Source: Prado023 sp963706885 (GTDB taxonomy: Bacteria > Actinomycetota > Actinomycetes > S36-B12 > CAIYMF01). From it: a stretch of 64,000 bases of DNA. The stretch lies in the NCBI GenBank assembly GCA_963706885.1, contig CAVPNX010000031.1, positions 124,001-188,000 of the forward strand, given 5' to 3'. Positions 8,811 to 18,134 of this stretch are shown here, piece after piece; the first letter of the stretch is position 1, and every line of letters begins with the position of its first letter. Below the pieces are notes generated by a model. The model was not told where the DNA came from. It was given only the letters and a program-made list of their open reading frames with translations, and did not search any database. The position numbers and the translations under genes were made by a program.

Positions 8811-9753
8811 ATGCAGATTCCCGCCTCGGGAAGTGCCGCCGACACCTACCTGAACGACACGCAGAACGTCGACATGCCGGTTGTGGCCCAACCGGCCAAG
8901 GGCCTGCGCTCGGCGAAGGCCACGCCCTACTGGCTGCTGCTTCCCGGGCCTGGCGTGGCTGGCTGTCTTCTTCATCATCCCGCTGATCTCGTTGTTCTCG
9001 ACCTCCCTGCAGTCGCCCGTCAGTGACAACCCGGATGACGGCTACTACTTCAACTGGGACTTCGGGAACTACGCCGAGGCGCTCGAGCGCTACGGGGAGC
9101 AGTTCCTGCGGTCGTTCCTGTACGCGGGGACCGCGACTCTCCTGGCCCTGCTGATCGCCTACCCGCTGGCCTACTTCATCGCCTTCAAGTCCGGGAAGTA
9201 CAAGGCACTCCTGCTCGTCCTGGTCGTCGCGCCCTTCTTCGCCTCATTCCTGATCCGCACCTACGCGTGGAGGACCATCCTCGCCGACGAGGGATTCGTC
9301 GTCGAGGTGATGAACGCCCTGAACCTGCTGCCCCAGGATCGGATCCTGCAGACCCCGCTCGCGGTGGTCACCGGCATCACGTACAACTTCCTGCCGTTCA
9401 TGATCCTGCCGCTGTACGCGGCCCTCGACAAGATCGACCCCCGGTTGTCCGAGGCTGGCGCGGACCTCTACGCCACGCCCTTCACGACCTTCCGCAAGAT
9501 CATCTGGCCCCTGTCCCTTCCGGGTGTGGTGGCCGGGACGCTGCTCACGTTCATCCCCGCGACGGGCGACTACATCAACGCCAAGCTGCTGGGCTCCACC
9601 AATGACCGGATGATCGGCTCGGTGATCGACAGCCAGTTCATCATCGTGCGCGACTACCCGATCGCCTCCGCCCTGAGCTTCCTGCTGATGGCCGCGATCC
9701 TGATCCTGGTCACGATCTACGTCCGACGCGCCGGGACCGAGGAGCTGCTCTGA
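8811..9753 (+). CDS. potB: Polyamine ABC transporter permease (PotB-like), one frameshift
   Basis: Binding-protein-dependent inner-membrane permease, first of the pair. The reading frame opens at ATG 8811 and runs to residue ~45 (YWLLLPG). It then continues in the +1 frame as LAWLAVFFIIPLISLFSTS to the stop at 9751-9753. Removing one G from GGG 8946-8948 restores a 313-aa protein with six predicted membrane segments and the cytoplasmic EAA loop (LSEAGADLYATPFTTFRKI) that docks on PotA. Total length minus one base is divisible by three. Since the rest is intact and in an operon, I regard the shift as likely sequence error. The stop overlaps the potC ATG (TGATG). Confidence 0.85.
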
Positions 9754-10631
9754 TGGCCACCAACCAGCTCGACCCGGCCCTGCTCGAGGCGCCACCCGCC
9801 CAGGAGCCCAGGTTGCACCGCACCCTGAGGTGGGTGCGCGAGCACTCCCTGGCCATCTACTCGGCCCTGGCCCTGGCGTACATGTTCCTGCCCGTGGCGA
9901 TCGTGGTGCTGTTCTCGTTCAACGACCCGGTGGGGCGCACGAACACCCGCTGGAACGAGTTCTCCCTCGATGCGTGGCTCAACGTGTGCCAGGATCCGAC
10001 GATCTGCCGGTCGGTGGGAGTCAGTGCGATGATCGCGCTCTTCGCGACCATCGTGGGGACCATCCTGGGCACCATGATCGCCTTCGCCCTGGTCCGCCAT
10101 CGCTTCACCGGCCGCGCCGCGACGAGCCTGCTCATCTTCCTGCCGATGGCCACGGCCGAAGTGGTGCTCGGCTCCTCGCTGCTCGCGCTGTTCCTCAACA
10201 TGTACTGGGGCTCCTGGCAGATGCCGCTGGGCTTCTGGACGATCCTGATCGCCCACATCATGTTCGTCATCAGCTTCGTGGTCGTGACTGTCAAGGCCCG
10301 CCTGTCGGGCCTGGACCCACGGCTGGAGCAGGCGGCGATGGACCTCTACGCCGACGAGAAGGCGACCTTCCGGTACGTGACCCTTCCCCTGGTGGCCCCG
10401 GGCATCATGGGTGCGGCGCTGCTCGCGTTCTCCCTGTCCTTCGACGACTTCATCATCACGAACTTCAACTCCGGATCCACGGTCACGTTCCCGATGTACA
10501 TCTGGGGTGCGGCCCAGCGCGGGATCCCGCCGCAGGTCAACGTGATCGCCTCGATCATGTTCTTCGGCGCGCTGGCGATCGTGCTGGTGGCCCAGGGCGC
10601 AAGTGCCCGCAGGCGGCGCATCAAGTCCTGA
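9753..10631 (+). CDS. potC: Polyamine ABC transporter permease (PotC-like)
   Basis: 292 aa. Second permease, six predicted membrane helices beginning at LAIYSALALAYMFLPVAIVV. The EAA-type loop reads LEQAAMDLYADEKATFRYV, followed by PLVAPGIMGAALLAF. The segment SFDDFIITNF is typical of PotC-type subunits. The ATG shares its A with the potB stop codon (TGATG), so translation is probably coupled. With potB it forms the translocation channel. It ends the operon; 32 bp follow before the end of the converging kinase gene, with no obvious hairpin. Confidence 0.92.
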   Translation: MATNQLDPALLEAPPAQEPRLHRTLRWVREHSLAIYSALALAYMFLPVAIVVLFSFNDPVGRTNTRWNEFSLDAWLNVCQDPTICRSVGVSAMIALFATIVGTILGTMIAFALVRHRFTGRAATSLLIFLPMATAEVVLGSSLLALFLNMYWGSWQMPLGFWTILIAHIMFVISFVVVTVKARLSGLDPRLEQAAMDLYADEKATFRYVTLPLVAPGIMGAALLAFSLSFDDFIITNFNSGSTVTFPMYIWGAAQRGIPPQVNVIASIMFFGALAIVLVAQGASARRRRIKS

Positions 10632-10663
10632 GCCTGCGTGCCCGGTGGCGGTCGGGGCGTGGC

Positions 10664-12186
10664 TCACTGCGCCTCGAGGAGCACGACCTTCGGGCCGTCA
10701 ACCCAGATCGCGTCACCGGTCATCGTGACCGGGACGGCTGCGCCCGCGGGTACGTCGGTCACCGTCGTGGACACCGATCCCAGGGACTCCCCGTCCTGGT
10801 AGATCCAGGTCGTCAGGTCGGCGGACCCGGTGGTGGTCCCACGGTTGCGCACGGTGCCGGACACGACCAGCTTGTCGCCGGTGTTGTCGTACCGATAGGT
10901 CTCGAGCAACCAGTCCCCGGAGCGCAACTGGTCCTTGGAGGGGGCGGGCGGTGCATCCGAGGCTGAGCCGGCTGCGAACCGAGCCGGTGCTGGAACCCCC
11001 CAGACCGCTGTTCCCGAAGGCCAACCACGCCATGACGCCCACGGTCGCCAGGATCAGTAGGACCAGCACCCAGCGGCGTCGTCGTGCCCGTCTGTGTTGG
11101 GCGGCGGCAGTGCGCGGTCCCACGGCCCGGGGGTTGCCCGCCGTGCGGGGCCGGACCGGCGCAGGCGCTGGGGTCGCCGCGACAGCCATGGGGATGGGCG
11201 CCTGCTGCGGGGCAGTCGACACCGCAGGGGTCGACACCGTGGGAGTCACGGACGGGGGTGGGGGCGGCGTGGGAGCGGTCGTCGGTGGCGCCGTCAGCGC
11301 CACGACCGGCGTGGTGGCCAGTGCGATCGTGGCCTCAGGGCTGTCGACCAGGGTCGTGCTCGCCGGTGGTGCTTCCGCGCACCCGGTCCAGGACCTGGCG
11401 GGCCGTCGGGCGTCGGGCGGGGTCCTTGGCCAGCATCCGCTGCAGGAGGGCCGAACGATTCGGGTCGATCCCGACCAGGTCGGGCTCTCGGGTGGCGATG
11501 CTCATGAGCACCGCGACGGACGCTCCCTCGCCGAACGGCGGGCGACCGGTCGCGGCGTAGGCCAGCAGCGAGCCGAGGGCGAAGATGTCGCTCGCCGGAC
11601 CGGTCGGCTCCAGGGTGGCCTGCTCGGGGGACAGCCACGCCGGGCTGCCGGTGACCAGTCCGGTGGCCGTCAGGGAGGTCGCGTCCTCGGGGTGGGCGAT
11701 GCCGAAGTCGATCAGCTCCGGACCGTGCTCCCCGAGGATCACGTTGCCGGGCTTGAGGTCCCGGTGCGTGATCCGGTGCTGGTCGAGGACGGACAGTGCC
11801 TGGGCCATCCCGCGAGCCAGCCGCCACCACTCGTCCTCGGACAGCGGCCCGTTCTCGGCGATCTCATCGCGCAGCGTCGGCCCGGCAACGTACTCGATGG
11901 CCAGCCACGCGGGCTCGGACTCGAGGTCGGCGGCGAGGAACTCGCTGATGTGCGTGTCGCGCACCGAGCGAAGGATCGCGACCTCCCGGCGGAAGCGGTC
12001 GCGGGTGGCCGCAGCGTCGAGGAGGCCGGGGCGGATCACCTTCAGCGCCGCGCCCTCGAAGTCGGGCGAGGACGCGAAGAACACCACGCCCATGCCGCCG
12101 GCTCCCAGCCGTGAGTGGAGCGTCCATGGTCCGACCTGGCGTGGGTCGTGCATCGACAGCGGCGACCCGACAGCGGCTTCGGACAC
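10664..12186 (-). CDS. Transmembrane serine/threonine protein kinase with extracytoplasmic C-terminal domain (two frameshifts)
   Basis: The N-terminal ~265 residues are a Hanks-type kinase: glycine loop LGAGGMGVVF, ATP-binding lysine in ALKVIRPG, catalytic HRDLKPGNV, DFG in ELIDFGIAH, and SPEQ in place of APE. GTG 12186 follows GGGAGG. The frame breaks at about 11375 (extra C) and again at about 10969. Removing one base at each gives a continuous 506-aa protein. After the kinase comes a Pro/Thr/Ala-rich linker, a basic stop-transfer stretch, one membrane helix WVLVLLILATVGVMAWLAFG and a ~115-residue outer domain with DNTGDKLVVSGTVRNRGTTTG. That outer domain resembles the beta-sandwich (FxLYD/DUF-like) sensor tails of actinobacterial kinases. 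The two-part reading as separate genes is less likely because length minus two is divisible by three and the joins are seamless. Role: surface signal to cytoplasmic phosphorylation; target unknown. Confidence 0.82.
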
Positions 12187-12413
12187 GGGGCACCTCCCGT
12201 CGGCACGGGCGCACGGCGCGTGAAGTGGACGGAGCCAATCTAGTGGATCGCGCCCGAGGTCGGTTGGTCGCAGCCGCGGGGCAGGCGTCCCGCGAGGGGC
12301 GGCGGCGAACCGCGCGCGCCGCTACACTGGGCTCCGCTGCGGTTCAGCGCGTGGTGCTCGACCACCGACCGCACGGCCGTATCGTCCGGAGGACCCGGGG
12401 CGGCTGACCTGGA

Positions 12414-13847
12414 GTGCGATATCTGGTGCCGTACTCACGTACCCGGATCAGGCCCTCGTCCCGGCGAGCGCTGGCTGACGTCACGCACGCCCCCTTCTGG
12501 CTCGACCGTCCTGAGCGCCCGGAAGCCACGGCGGCGCTCGTCGCCGACACGACCGCGGACCTGGTCATCGTGGGTGGTGGCTACACGGGCATGTGGACCG
12601 CACTGCTGGCCAAGGAGGCAGATCCCGGGCTCGATGTCCTGATCCTCGAGGCCGATCGGATCGCTGAGGGCGCCTCGGGGCGCAACGGCGGGTTCATGGC
12701 GGCCACGATCACGCACGGATTCGCCAACGGGCTGTCGCGCTGGCCCGACGAGATGACGGACCTGATCGGCCAGGGCCGGGCGAATCTCGAGGCGATCGGT
12801 GACACGATCGCCCGGTACGGCATGGACGTCGACTTCGCCCGGACCGGCGAGCTCGACGTCGCCACCGAGGACCACCAGGTGCCGGAGCTGGCCGAGCTGC
12901 CGGAGCTGGTCGCCCAGTACGGGGAGACCCTGGAGTTCCTCGACGGTCCGGCGACCCGGGCCATGGTGAACTCGCCGCTGTACCGGGGCAGCGTCCTGGA
13001 CCGGGACAGCGTGGCCGTGGTGGATCCGGCGAAGCTCAACTGGGAGCTGGCGCGGGTCGTGCGCTCCCTGGGTGTCCGGGTCCACGAGAACTCGCCGGTC
13101 CTCGACCTCGAGGCGACGGCCTCCGGTATCGAGGTGCGCACCGCCCATGCCACAGTCCGCGCGGGCAAGGTCGCGATCGGCACCAGCGCGTTCCCGAACC
13201 TGCTGCGCCGCGTCCGGCCCTTCATCATCCCGGTGTACGACTACGCCCTGATGACCGAACCGCTCACGGCCGACCAGTGGGCCAGTGTCGGCTGGCAGTT
13301 CGGGGGTGGCATCGGGGACGCCAACAACCAGTTCCACTACACCCGCCCGACCGCCGACGGGCGGATCCTCTGGGGTGGGTTCGAGGCCGTCTACCACTAC
13401 GGCAGCCGGATGGGTCCACATCTCAACCGGGACGACACCACCAACGCGGTGCTCGCCGAGAACTTCTTCGAGACGTTCCCGCAGCTCGAGGGCCTGCGGT
13501 TCTCGCACGCCTGGGGTGGGGCGATCGACACCTGCTCGCGCTTCAGTGCGTTCTGGGGCACGGCCATGGGCGGACGGGTGGCCTACAGCGTGGGCTACAC
13601 CGGCCTCGGGGTCGGCGCCACGCGCTTCGGGGCGCAGGTGATGCTGGACCTGCTCGCCGGCCGTGAGACCGAGCGGACCAGGCTGAGCATGGTGGGGACC
13701 AGGCCGATCCCCTTCCCGCCGGAGCCGATCCGCAGCCCTGCCGTGGCGCTGACCCGCTGGTCGCTGGACCGTGCCGACAACAACGCCGGACGACGCAACG
13801 TGTGGTTGCGCACCCTCGACCGGATGGGACTCGGGTTCGACTCATGA
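12414..13847 (+). CDS. puuB: FAD-dependent amine oxidase, PuuB-like (gamma-glutamylputrescine oxidase family)
   Basis: 477 aa DAO-family flavoprotein. It shows the FAD dinucleotide motif LVIVGGGYTGMWTALL, the second glutamate in LILEADRIAEGASGRNGG, and a C-terminal FAD contact VAYSVGYTGLGVGATRFG. This layout matches PuuB/OrdL-type oxidases, which oxidise putrescine derivatives to the aldehyde with release of H2O2 and ammonia. No gamma-glutamylputrescine synthetase (PuuA) gene is in the window, so the substrate could be free amine or an amide formed elsewhere. GTG 12414 is the longest start; GTG 12426 is also possible. The stop overlaps an ATG of the following frame (ATGA), suggesting cotranscription with the next dehydrogenase. 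Confidence 0.8.
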   Translation: MRYLVPYSRTRIRPSSRRALADVTHAPFWLDRPERPEATAALVADTTADLVIVGGGYTGMWTALLAKEADPGLDVLILEADRIAEGASGRNGGFMAATITHGFANGLSRWPDEMTDLIGQGRANLEAIGDTIARYGMDVDFARTGELDVATEDHQVPELAELPELVAQYGETLEFLDGPATRAMVNSPLYRGSVLDRDSVAVVDPAKLNWELARVVRSLGVRVHENSPVLDLEATASGIEVRTAHATVRAGKVAIGTSAFPNLLRRVRPFIIPVYDYALMTEPLTADQWASVGWQFGGGIGDANNQFHYTRPTADGRILWGGFEAVYHYGSRMGPHLNRDDTTNAVLAENFFETFPQLEGLRFSHAWGGAIDTCSRFSAFWGTAMGGRVAYSVGYTGLGVGATRFGAQVMLDLLAGRETERTRLSMVGTRPIPFPPEPIRSPAVALTRWSLDRADNNAGRRNVWLRTLDRMGLGFDS

Positions 13848-13927
13848 CCGACACTGGGAACCCGAGCGGCCCTGACCCCGCAGCTGAGCCCGCCACTGAC
13901 CCGACGAACACGACCCGAGAGGCACCC

Positions 13928-15493
13928 ATGAAGCACGTCACCCACTGGATCAACGGCGCACCGTACGTCGCCACCGAGTCCGAGGTCCCTTCGGACAAGG
14001 TCGGCGCCGCCCTGACCGCCCTGCGTGACAAGGCCGTGGACCTCATCGATCCGGTCCGCAGCGCCGACATCTACGACCCGGCCACAGGGCAGGTCAGCGG
14101 CACCGTCGACTTCGCCTCGATCCGGATCATGGACGAGGCCGTCGCCGCGGCCAAGGCTGCTTTCGCCGAGTGGGGGACCACGTCGATCACTCGGCGCACC
14201 CAGGTCATGTTCGCGTTCCGCGAGCTGCTCAACGAGCGCAAGGAGGAGCTCGCCGCGATCATCACCGACGAGCACGGCAAGGTGCTCTCCGACGCCCTCG
14301 GTGAGGTCACCCGCGGCCTGGAGGTCGTGGAGTTCGCCTGTGGCATCCCGCACCTGCTCAAGGGCGGCTACTCCTCGGGGGTGTCCAGCAGCGTCGACGT
14401 CTACTCGATGCGCAAGCCGCTGGGCGTGGTCGGAATCATCTCGCCGTTCAACTTCCCCGCGATGGTCCCGATGTGGTTCTTCCCCATCGCCATCGCTGCG
14501 GGCAACACGGTGATCGTCAAGCCCAGCGAGAAGGATCCCAGCGCGGCCAACTTCGTCGCCGAGCTGTGGAAGGAGGCCGGTCTCCCCGACGGCGTGTTCA
14601 ACGTCGTGCACGGCGACAAGGTGGCCGTGGATGCGCTGCTGACACACCCGGATGTGAAGTCGATCTCGTTCGTGGGTTCCACGGCCATCGCCAAGTACGT
14701 CTACGAGACCGGCACGGCGCACGGCAAGCGCGTCCAGGCCCTCGGTGGGGCGAAGAACCACATGGTGGTCCTGCCCGACGCCGACCTCGACCTGGCCGCC
14801 GATGCCGCGGTCAACGCCGGGTTCGGGTCGGCGGGGGAGCGCTGCATGGCGATCTCCGCGCTGGTCGCCGTGGGCGACTGCGCCGATCCGTTGGTGGCCA
14901 AGATCGCCGAGCGGATGGCCACCCTGCGCACCGGTGACGGGCGGCGCGGTTGCGACATGGGCCCGCTGGTCACCGGCGTGCACCGGGACAAGGTGGCCTC
15001 GTACGTCGACGCCGGTGAGGCCGCCGGGGCGACACTGGTCGTGGACGGGCGCGACCCGGTCGTCGACGGTGCGGCCGACGGCTTCTGGCTCGGTCCCACG
15101 CTGTTCGACAACGTCACGTCGGACATGAGCATCTACACCGACGAGATCTTCGGACCCGTCCTCTCGGTCGTGCGCGTGGACTCCTACGAGGCCGCCCTGA
15201 AGCTCGTCAACGACCACCCGTACGGCAACGGCACCGCGATCTTCACCAACGACGGTGGTGCGGCCCGGCGCTACCAGGACGAGGTGGAGGTGGGCATGAT
15301 CGGCATCAACGTGCCGATCCCCGTGCCGATGGCGTACTACTCGTTCGGCGGCTGGAAGTCCTCGCTGTTCGGTGACACCCACGCCCACGGCACCGAGGGT
15401 GTGCACTTCTTCACCCGCGGCAAGGTCGTGACCTCCCGCTGGCTGGACCCCAGCCACGGCGGCATCAACCTGGGCTTCCCGACGCACGGCTGA
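13928..15493 (+). CDS. mmsA: Methylmalonate-semialdehyde dehydrogenase, CoA-acylating (MmsA/IolA family)
   Basis: 521 aa. CoA-dependent aldehyde dehydrogenase: opening VTHWINGAP, SPFNFPAMVPMWFFPIAIA, catalytic cysteine in GSAGERCMAIS and the family C-terminus GGWKSSLFGDTHAHG. It lacks the usual LELGGK glutamate (here QALGGAKNHM), as expected for this family, where CoA rather than water resolves the thioester. Substrates are methylmalonate or malonate semialdehyde from valine, thymine, inositol or beta-alanine. Beta-alanine from polyamine breakdown would link it to its neighbours (inference). ATG 13928 is preferred: GAGAGG upstream, and the family N-terminus starts here. The alternative ATG 13844 overlaps the puuB stop. 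Confidence 0.9.
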   Translation: MKHVTHWINGAPYVATESEVPSDKVGAALTALRDKAVDLIDPVRSADIYDPATGQVSGTVDFASIRIMDEAVAAAKAAFAEWGTTSITRRTQVMFAFRELLNERKEELAAIITDEHGKVLSDALGEVTRGLEVVEFACGIPHLLKGGYSSGVSSSVDVYSMRKPLGVVGIISPFNFPAMVPMWFFPIAIAAGNTVIVKPSEKDPSAANFVAELWKEAGLPDGVFNVVHGDKVAVDALLTHPDVKSISFVGSTAIAKYVYETGTAHGKRVQALGGAKNHMVVLPDADLDLAADAAVNAGFGSAGERCMAISALVAVGDCADPLVAKIAERMATLRTGDGRRGCDMGPLVTGVHRDKVASYVDAGEAAGATLVVDGRDPVVDGAADGFWLGPTLFDNVTSDMSIYTDEIFGPVLSVVRVDSYEAALKLVNDHPYGNGTAIFTNDGGAARRYQDEVEVGMIGINVPIPVPMAYYSFGGWKSSLFGDTHAHGTEGVHFFTRGKVVTSRWLDPSHGGINLGFPTHG

Positions 15494-15537
15494 GTGCCCG
15501 CGCCGCTGCGCAGGTGCCCGACCGGGCCCGACGTGCG

Positions 15538-15589
15538 GTGATCCGTGCGGGTTGGCGACCTTCTAGGGTTCGCAACCCGCACGGATCAC
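15538..15589. terminator. Long hairpin, bidirectional terminator
   Basis: Perfect 17-bp arms GTGATCCGTGCGGGTTG (15538-15554) and its complement (15573-15589) around an 18-nt loop, lying between the converging mmsA and the secreted-protein gene. Pairing extends partly into the loop. It is the most stable hairpin I found in the window. Confidence 0.75.
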
Positions 15590-15646
15590 GGCGGGAGGCG
15601 CGCGGGCGCGCGCGGGGCGGGCTGGGGGCGGCGGGGCGCGGCGGGG

Positions 15647-16584
15647 CTACTGGAACGACACCCAGCGGGGCTCTGGCGTGATCGCCATCGTCGCCTTCGG
15701 GCCGAGCATCGGCCGGTCCTCGTCGATGAAGTTCTTCCACCCGAAGACGATCTCCTTGGGGGCGCCCTTGCGCAGTGCCCGCCAGGTGTTGCGCTTCGCC
15801 GGCTGCGAGCCGAGACCGTCCATCTGGATCACGAGCGCCAGTTCGTCGCGGGATGTGTCCAACGAGGACCGGTTGGTGATCATCGACGTGCGGAACTGGT
15901 GCAGCAGCAGCATCTTCTGGGGCAGGCCGGCGTCCCTTGTCAGGTCGGCCAACCAGTCGATCACGTCATTGACCTCCGAGGCCTTCACCGAGCCGATCTG
16001 CCGCAGGTGGCGCTGCCCCTTCTTCAGGCGCCACTCCGGGTCCAGGGCCAGCCCGACGTGCGGTTCGAGCAGCAGCTCGCGGTAGCGCTTGGCCTGGCTC
16101 AGGAACGTGGAGCGCCCCGGCTGCAGGTCGAGCACGACGTAGACCCCGGCGCGCCTGGCGGCATCGACCAAGGGGCGCAGCTTGGCGACGGAGGACTCCG
16201 CTGAGTAGTCGCGGTCGCTGCCCGCCGATCGGGAGGCGATGGTCGCGATGATCTCCAGCGCTGGGACCACGCGCCGGTCGGTGTGCGGCCGGTAGGAGGC
16301 CGCCACCTTCTTCGCGCGCGTGATCGTGGCTGCCGTGCCCTGCTCGCCGAGGACCCCGAGGGCGCGGGTGCCGGGGTGTCCGTACAGGGCCACGTAGGTC
16401 TTGCCCTCGAAGATCTCGGTGCCGCCACCGGGCAGCTCCGCGGCGCGGGCCGGCGCTGAGGGCGGGGCGGCGACGTGCGTGCCGCCGGTGCCGTGGGACC
16501 CCGCCATCAAGGTGATCGCCGCGACCGCGAGCAACGCCCAGCGCCCGACGACCTACTCGCTGCGCGAACCGTCCACGACGCCAC
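15647..16584 (-). CDS. Predicted secreted/anchored protein of unknown function (probable frameshift near N-terminus)
   Basis: I do not recognise a named family. The clear frame (to about 16534) gives ~295 aa. It has a hydrophobic N-terminal segment LLAVAAITLMAG, a low-complexity linker, then a ~250-residue domain with alternating hydrophobic strands (VALYGHPG, VVPALEIIATIAS, GVYVVLDLQPGRS, HVGLALDPEWRLKKGQ, KMLLLHQF, ELALVIQMDG, EIVFGWKNFIDEDRP). This strand rhythm suggests a TIM-barrel-like fold, possibly glycoside-hydrolase-like (inference). No in-frame ATG/GTG exists before a stop. A GTG at 16584 with GGGGAGG at a good distance would be the start if one base is missing near 16550. It converges on mmsA across the 17-bp hairpin. 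Confidence 0.6.
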
Positions 16585-16725
16585 CACCACCTCCCCGGAT
16601 CGGGCAAGACGTAGAGGGGCGCGAATCCACCATGCGCGCCAGGCAACGCGGCCGTCCCGAGCCGGCTCGGGGGTTGCCCGTGGGCCGTTGCGGTGGGAGC
16701 ATCAGGATCTGCCCGGGAGGTGTCC

Positions 16726-16908
16726 ATGGAGTCGATCGGCCATATCTGCTCCCGATGCCACGGCGAGGCCGTGTTCGGCTTCGGGGCCACCTGGCTGTGC
16801 GAGGACTGCTACGGCGTGATCGGGTCCTGCTGCATGGAGTTCGACGGTGACGACATGTTCCTCGAGGACCGAAGCTGGTGGGACTCCCGGATGGCGCCGA
16901 AACCCTGA
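16726..16908 (+). CDS. Small zinc-ribbon-like cysteine-rich protein
   Basis: 60 aa, no assigned function. Two CxxC pairs (CSRC at residues ~8-11 and CEDC at ~26-29) fit a zinc ribbon, and a further CC pair follows at ~36-37. The C-terminal half is acidic (EFDGDDMFLEDRSWWD). ATG 16726 is supported by GGGAGG five bases upstream. It stands alone between the secreted-protein gene and the agmatinase promoter. It could bind metal or act as a small adaptor; nothing further can be said. Confidence 0.6.
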   Translation: MESIGHICSRCHGEAVFGFGATWLCEDCYGVIGSCCMEFDGDDMFLEDRSWWDSRMAPKP

Positions 16909-17012
16909 GGCTGGCCGTGCCGCTGGCGGCGTCCGCTTCGGGCACCAGAAGGGGCCGCCGCCCGGATGACCCCTCGTGCATCCGGGTTGCGACCCAACAG
17001 GATCATGTCCAG

Positions 17013-17067
17013 TTGGTCACGTGACCAAACGTTCTGTCGGTGTGAGGACCCTCACGTTCGCTACCGT
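17013..17067 (+). promoter_or_regulatory. Agmatinase control region: two palindromes and a -10 box
   Basis: A perfect 16-bp palindrome TTGGTCACGTGACCAA (17013-17028) is followed by the 14-bp GTGAGG-AC-CCTCAC (17042-17055) and the -10-like TACCGT (17062-17067), 6 nt before the ATG at 17074. The second palindrome would lie in the -35/-10 spacer. This arrangement suggests a repressor and/or activator acting on a leaderless transcript. Confidence 0.55.
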
Positions 17068-17073
17068 GGCGGC

Positions 17074-18102
17074 ATGGCGCGCTACGGAGCACAGTTCGGT
17101 CCGGACATCACGTTCCTCGGGGTGCCCAGAGCCGACCTCGAGGATCCGAGCACGTGGGCGGATGCCGAGGTGGTGATCCTGGGCGCGCCCTACGACGGCG
17201 GCACGTCCTACCGCGCCGGCGCCCGGTTCGGGCCCAAGGCGATGCGCGAGGCGTGCTACCTGCCCCACGACGGTTCGCGGCCCTCGCTGGCGATGCGCGT
17301 GGACGGGTTGACCGACCTGGGGGTCGTGGATGCCGGCGACGTCGAGATGTACTCCGGGGACGCCGCGCGCTCGTGCGCGGACCTCGAGGCGGCGGTGACG
17401 ACTGTGGCCGCGGCGGGGGCGATCCCACTGATCCTCGGCGGGGACCACACGGTCACCTGGCCGGACGTGACCGGCGTGGCCAAGGGGGGCGACCGCTGGG
17501 GCCGGGTGTCGGTCATCCACTTCGACGCCCACGCCGACACCGGCGACATCGCGTTCGGGTCCCTGATCGGCCACGGCCAGCCGATGCGCCGGCTGATCGA
17601 GTCGGGCGCGGCGCGCGGGGACCGGTTCCTGCAGGTCGGCCTGCGCGGCTACTGGCCGCCGCCGGACGTCCTGGACTGGATGGCCGAGCAGCGCATGCGC
17701 AGCTTCGAGATGACCGAGATCGTGGCCCGCGGTCTCGACGAGTGCCTCTCCGAGGCCTTCACGATCGCCCTCGACGAGTGCGACGGGGTGTTCCTCTCCG
17801 TCGATATCGACGTGTGCGACCCGGGCCACGCCCCCGGTACCGGGACCCCTGAGCCCGGTGGCCTGAGCTCCCGCCAGCTCCTGGATGCCGTGCGGCGGAT
17901 CTGCTACGAGCTGCCCGTCCTGGGCATGGACGTCGTCGAGGTCTCGCCGCCGTACGACCATGCCGACATCACCGCGCTGCTGGGCAACCGGGTCGTCCTC
18001 GAGGCGCTGTCGGCGATGGCTCGCCGGCGCACGGACGAGCGTGACGGCACCACCTGGGACCCGCGCCAGCCACTGCTGGAAGCGAGGATCCCGGGGGAGT
18101 AG
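17074..18102 (+). CDS. speB: Agmatinase-family ureohydrolase
   Basis: 342 aa. Binuclear-manganese ureohydrolase with the three metal motifs: LILGGDHTVTWP, HFDAHADTGD and SVDIDVCDPGHAPGTGTPEPGG shortened here to DIDVCDPGHAPGTGTPEPGG. These histidines and aspartates are complete. It would hydrolyse agmatine to putrescine and urea; guanidinobutyrate or other guanidino acids are alternatives in this family. Putrescine fits the neighbouring oxidase, aldehyde dehydrogenases and polyamine transporter. ATG 17074 lies 6 nt after a TACCGT -10 and has no Shine-Dalgarno, so leaderless translation is likely. The gene converges on the membrane hydrolase gene. Confidence 0.88.
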   Translation: MARYGAQFGPDITFLGVPRADLEDPSTWADAEVVILGAPYDGGTSYRAGARFGPKAMREACYLPHDGSRPSLAMRVDGLTDLGVVDAGDVEMYSGDAARSCADLEAAVTTVAAAGAIPLILGGDHTVTWPDVTGVAKGGDRWGRVSVIHFDAHADTGDIAFGSLIGHGQPMRRLIESGAARGDRFLQVGLRGYWPPPDVLDWMAEQRMRSFEMTEIVARGLDECLSEAFTIALDECDGVFLSVDIDVCDPGHAPGTGTPEPGGLSSRQLLDAVRRICYELPVLGMDVVEVSPPYDHADITALLGNRVVLEALSAMARRRTDERDGTTWDPRQPLLEARIPGE

Positions 18103-18134
18103 CGGCTCGGCCGCGCCGCCGAGGTGCCCGTGGC

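Noticed and set aside
13595..15487. Antisense 630-codon frame over mmsA
   Set aside because: High-GC shadow, no recognisable domain, and the opposite-strand gene is certain.
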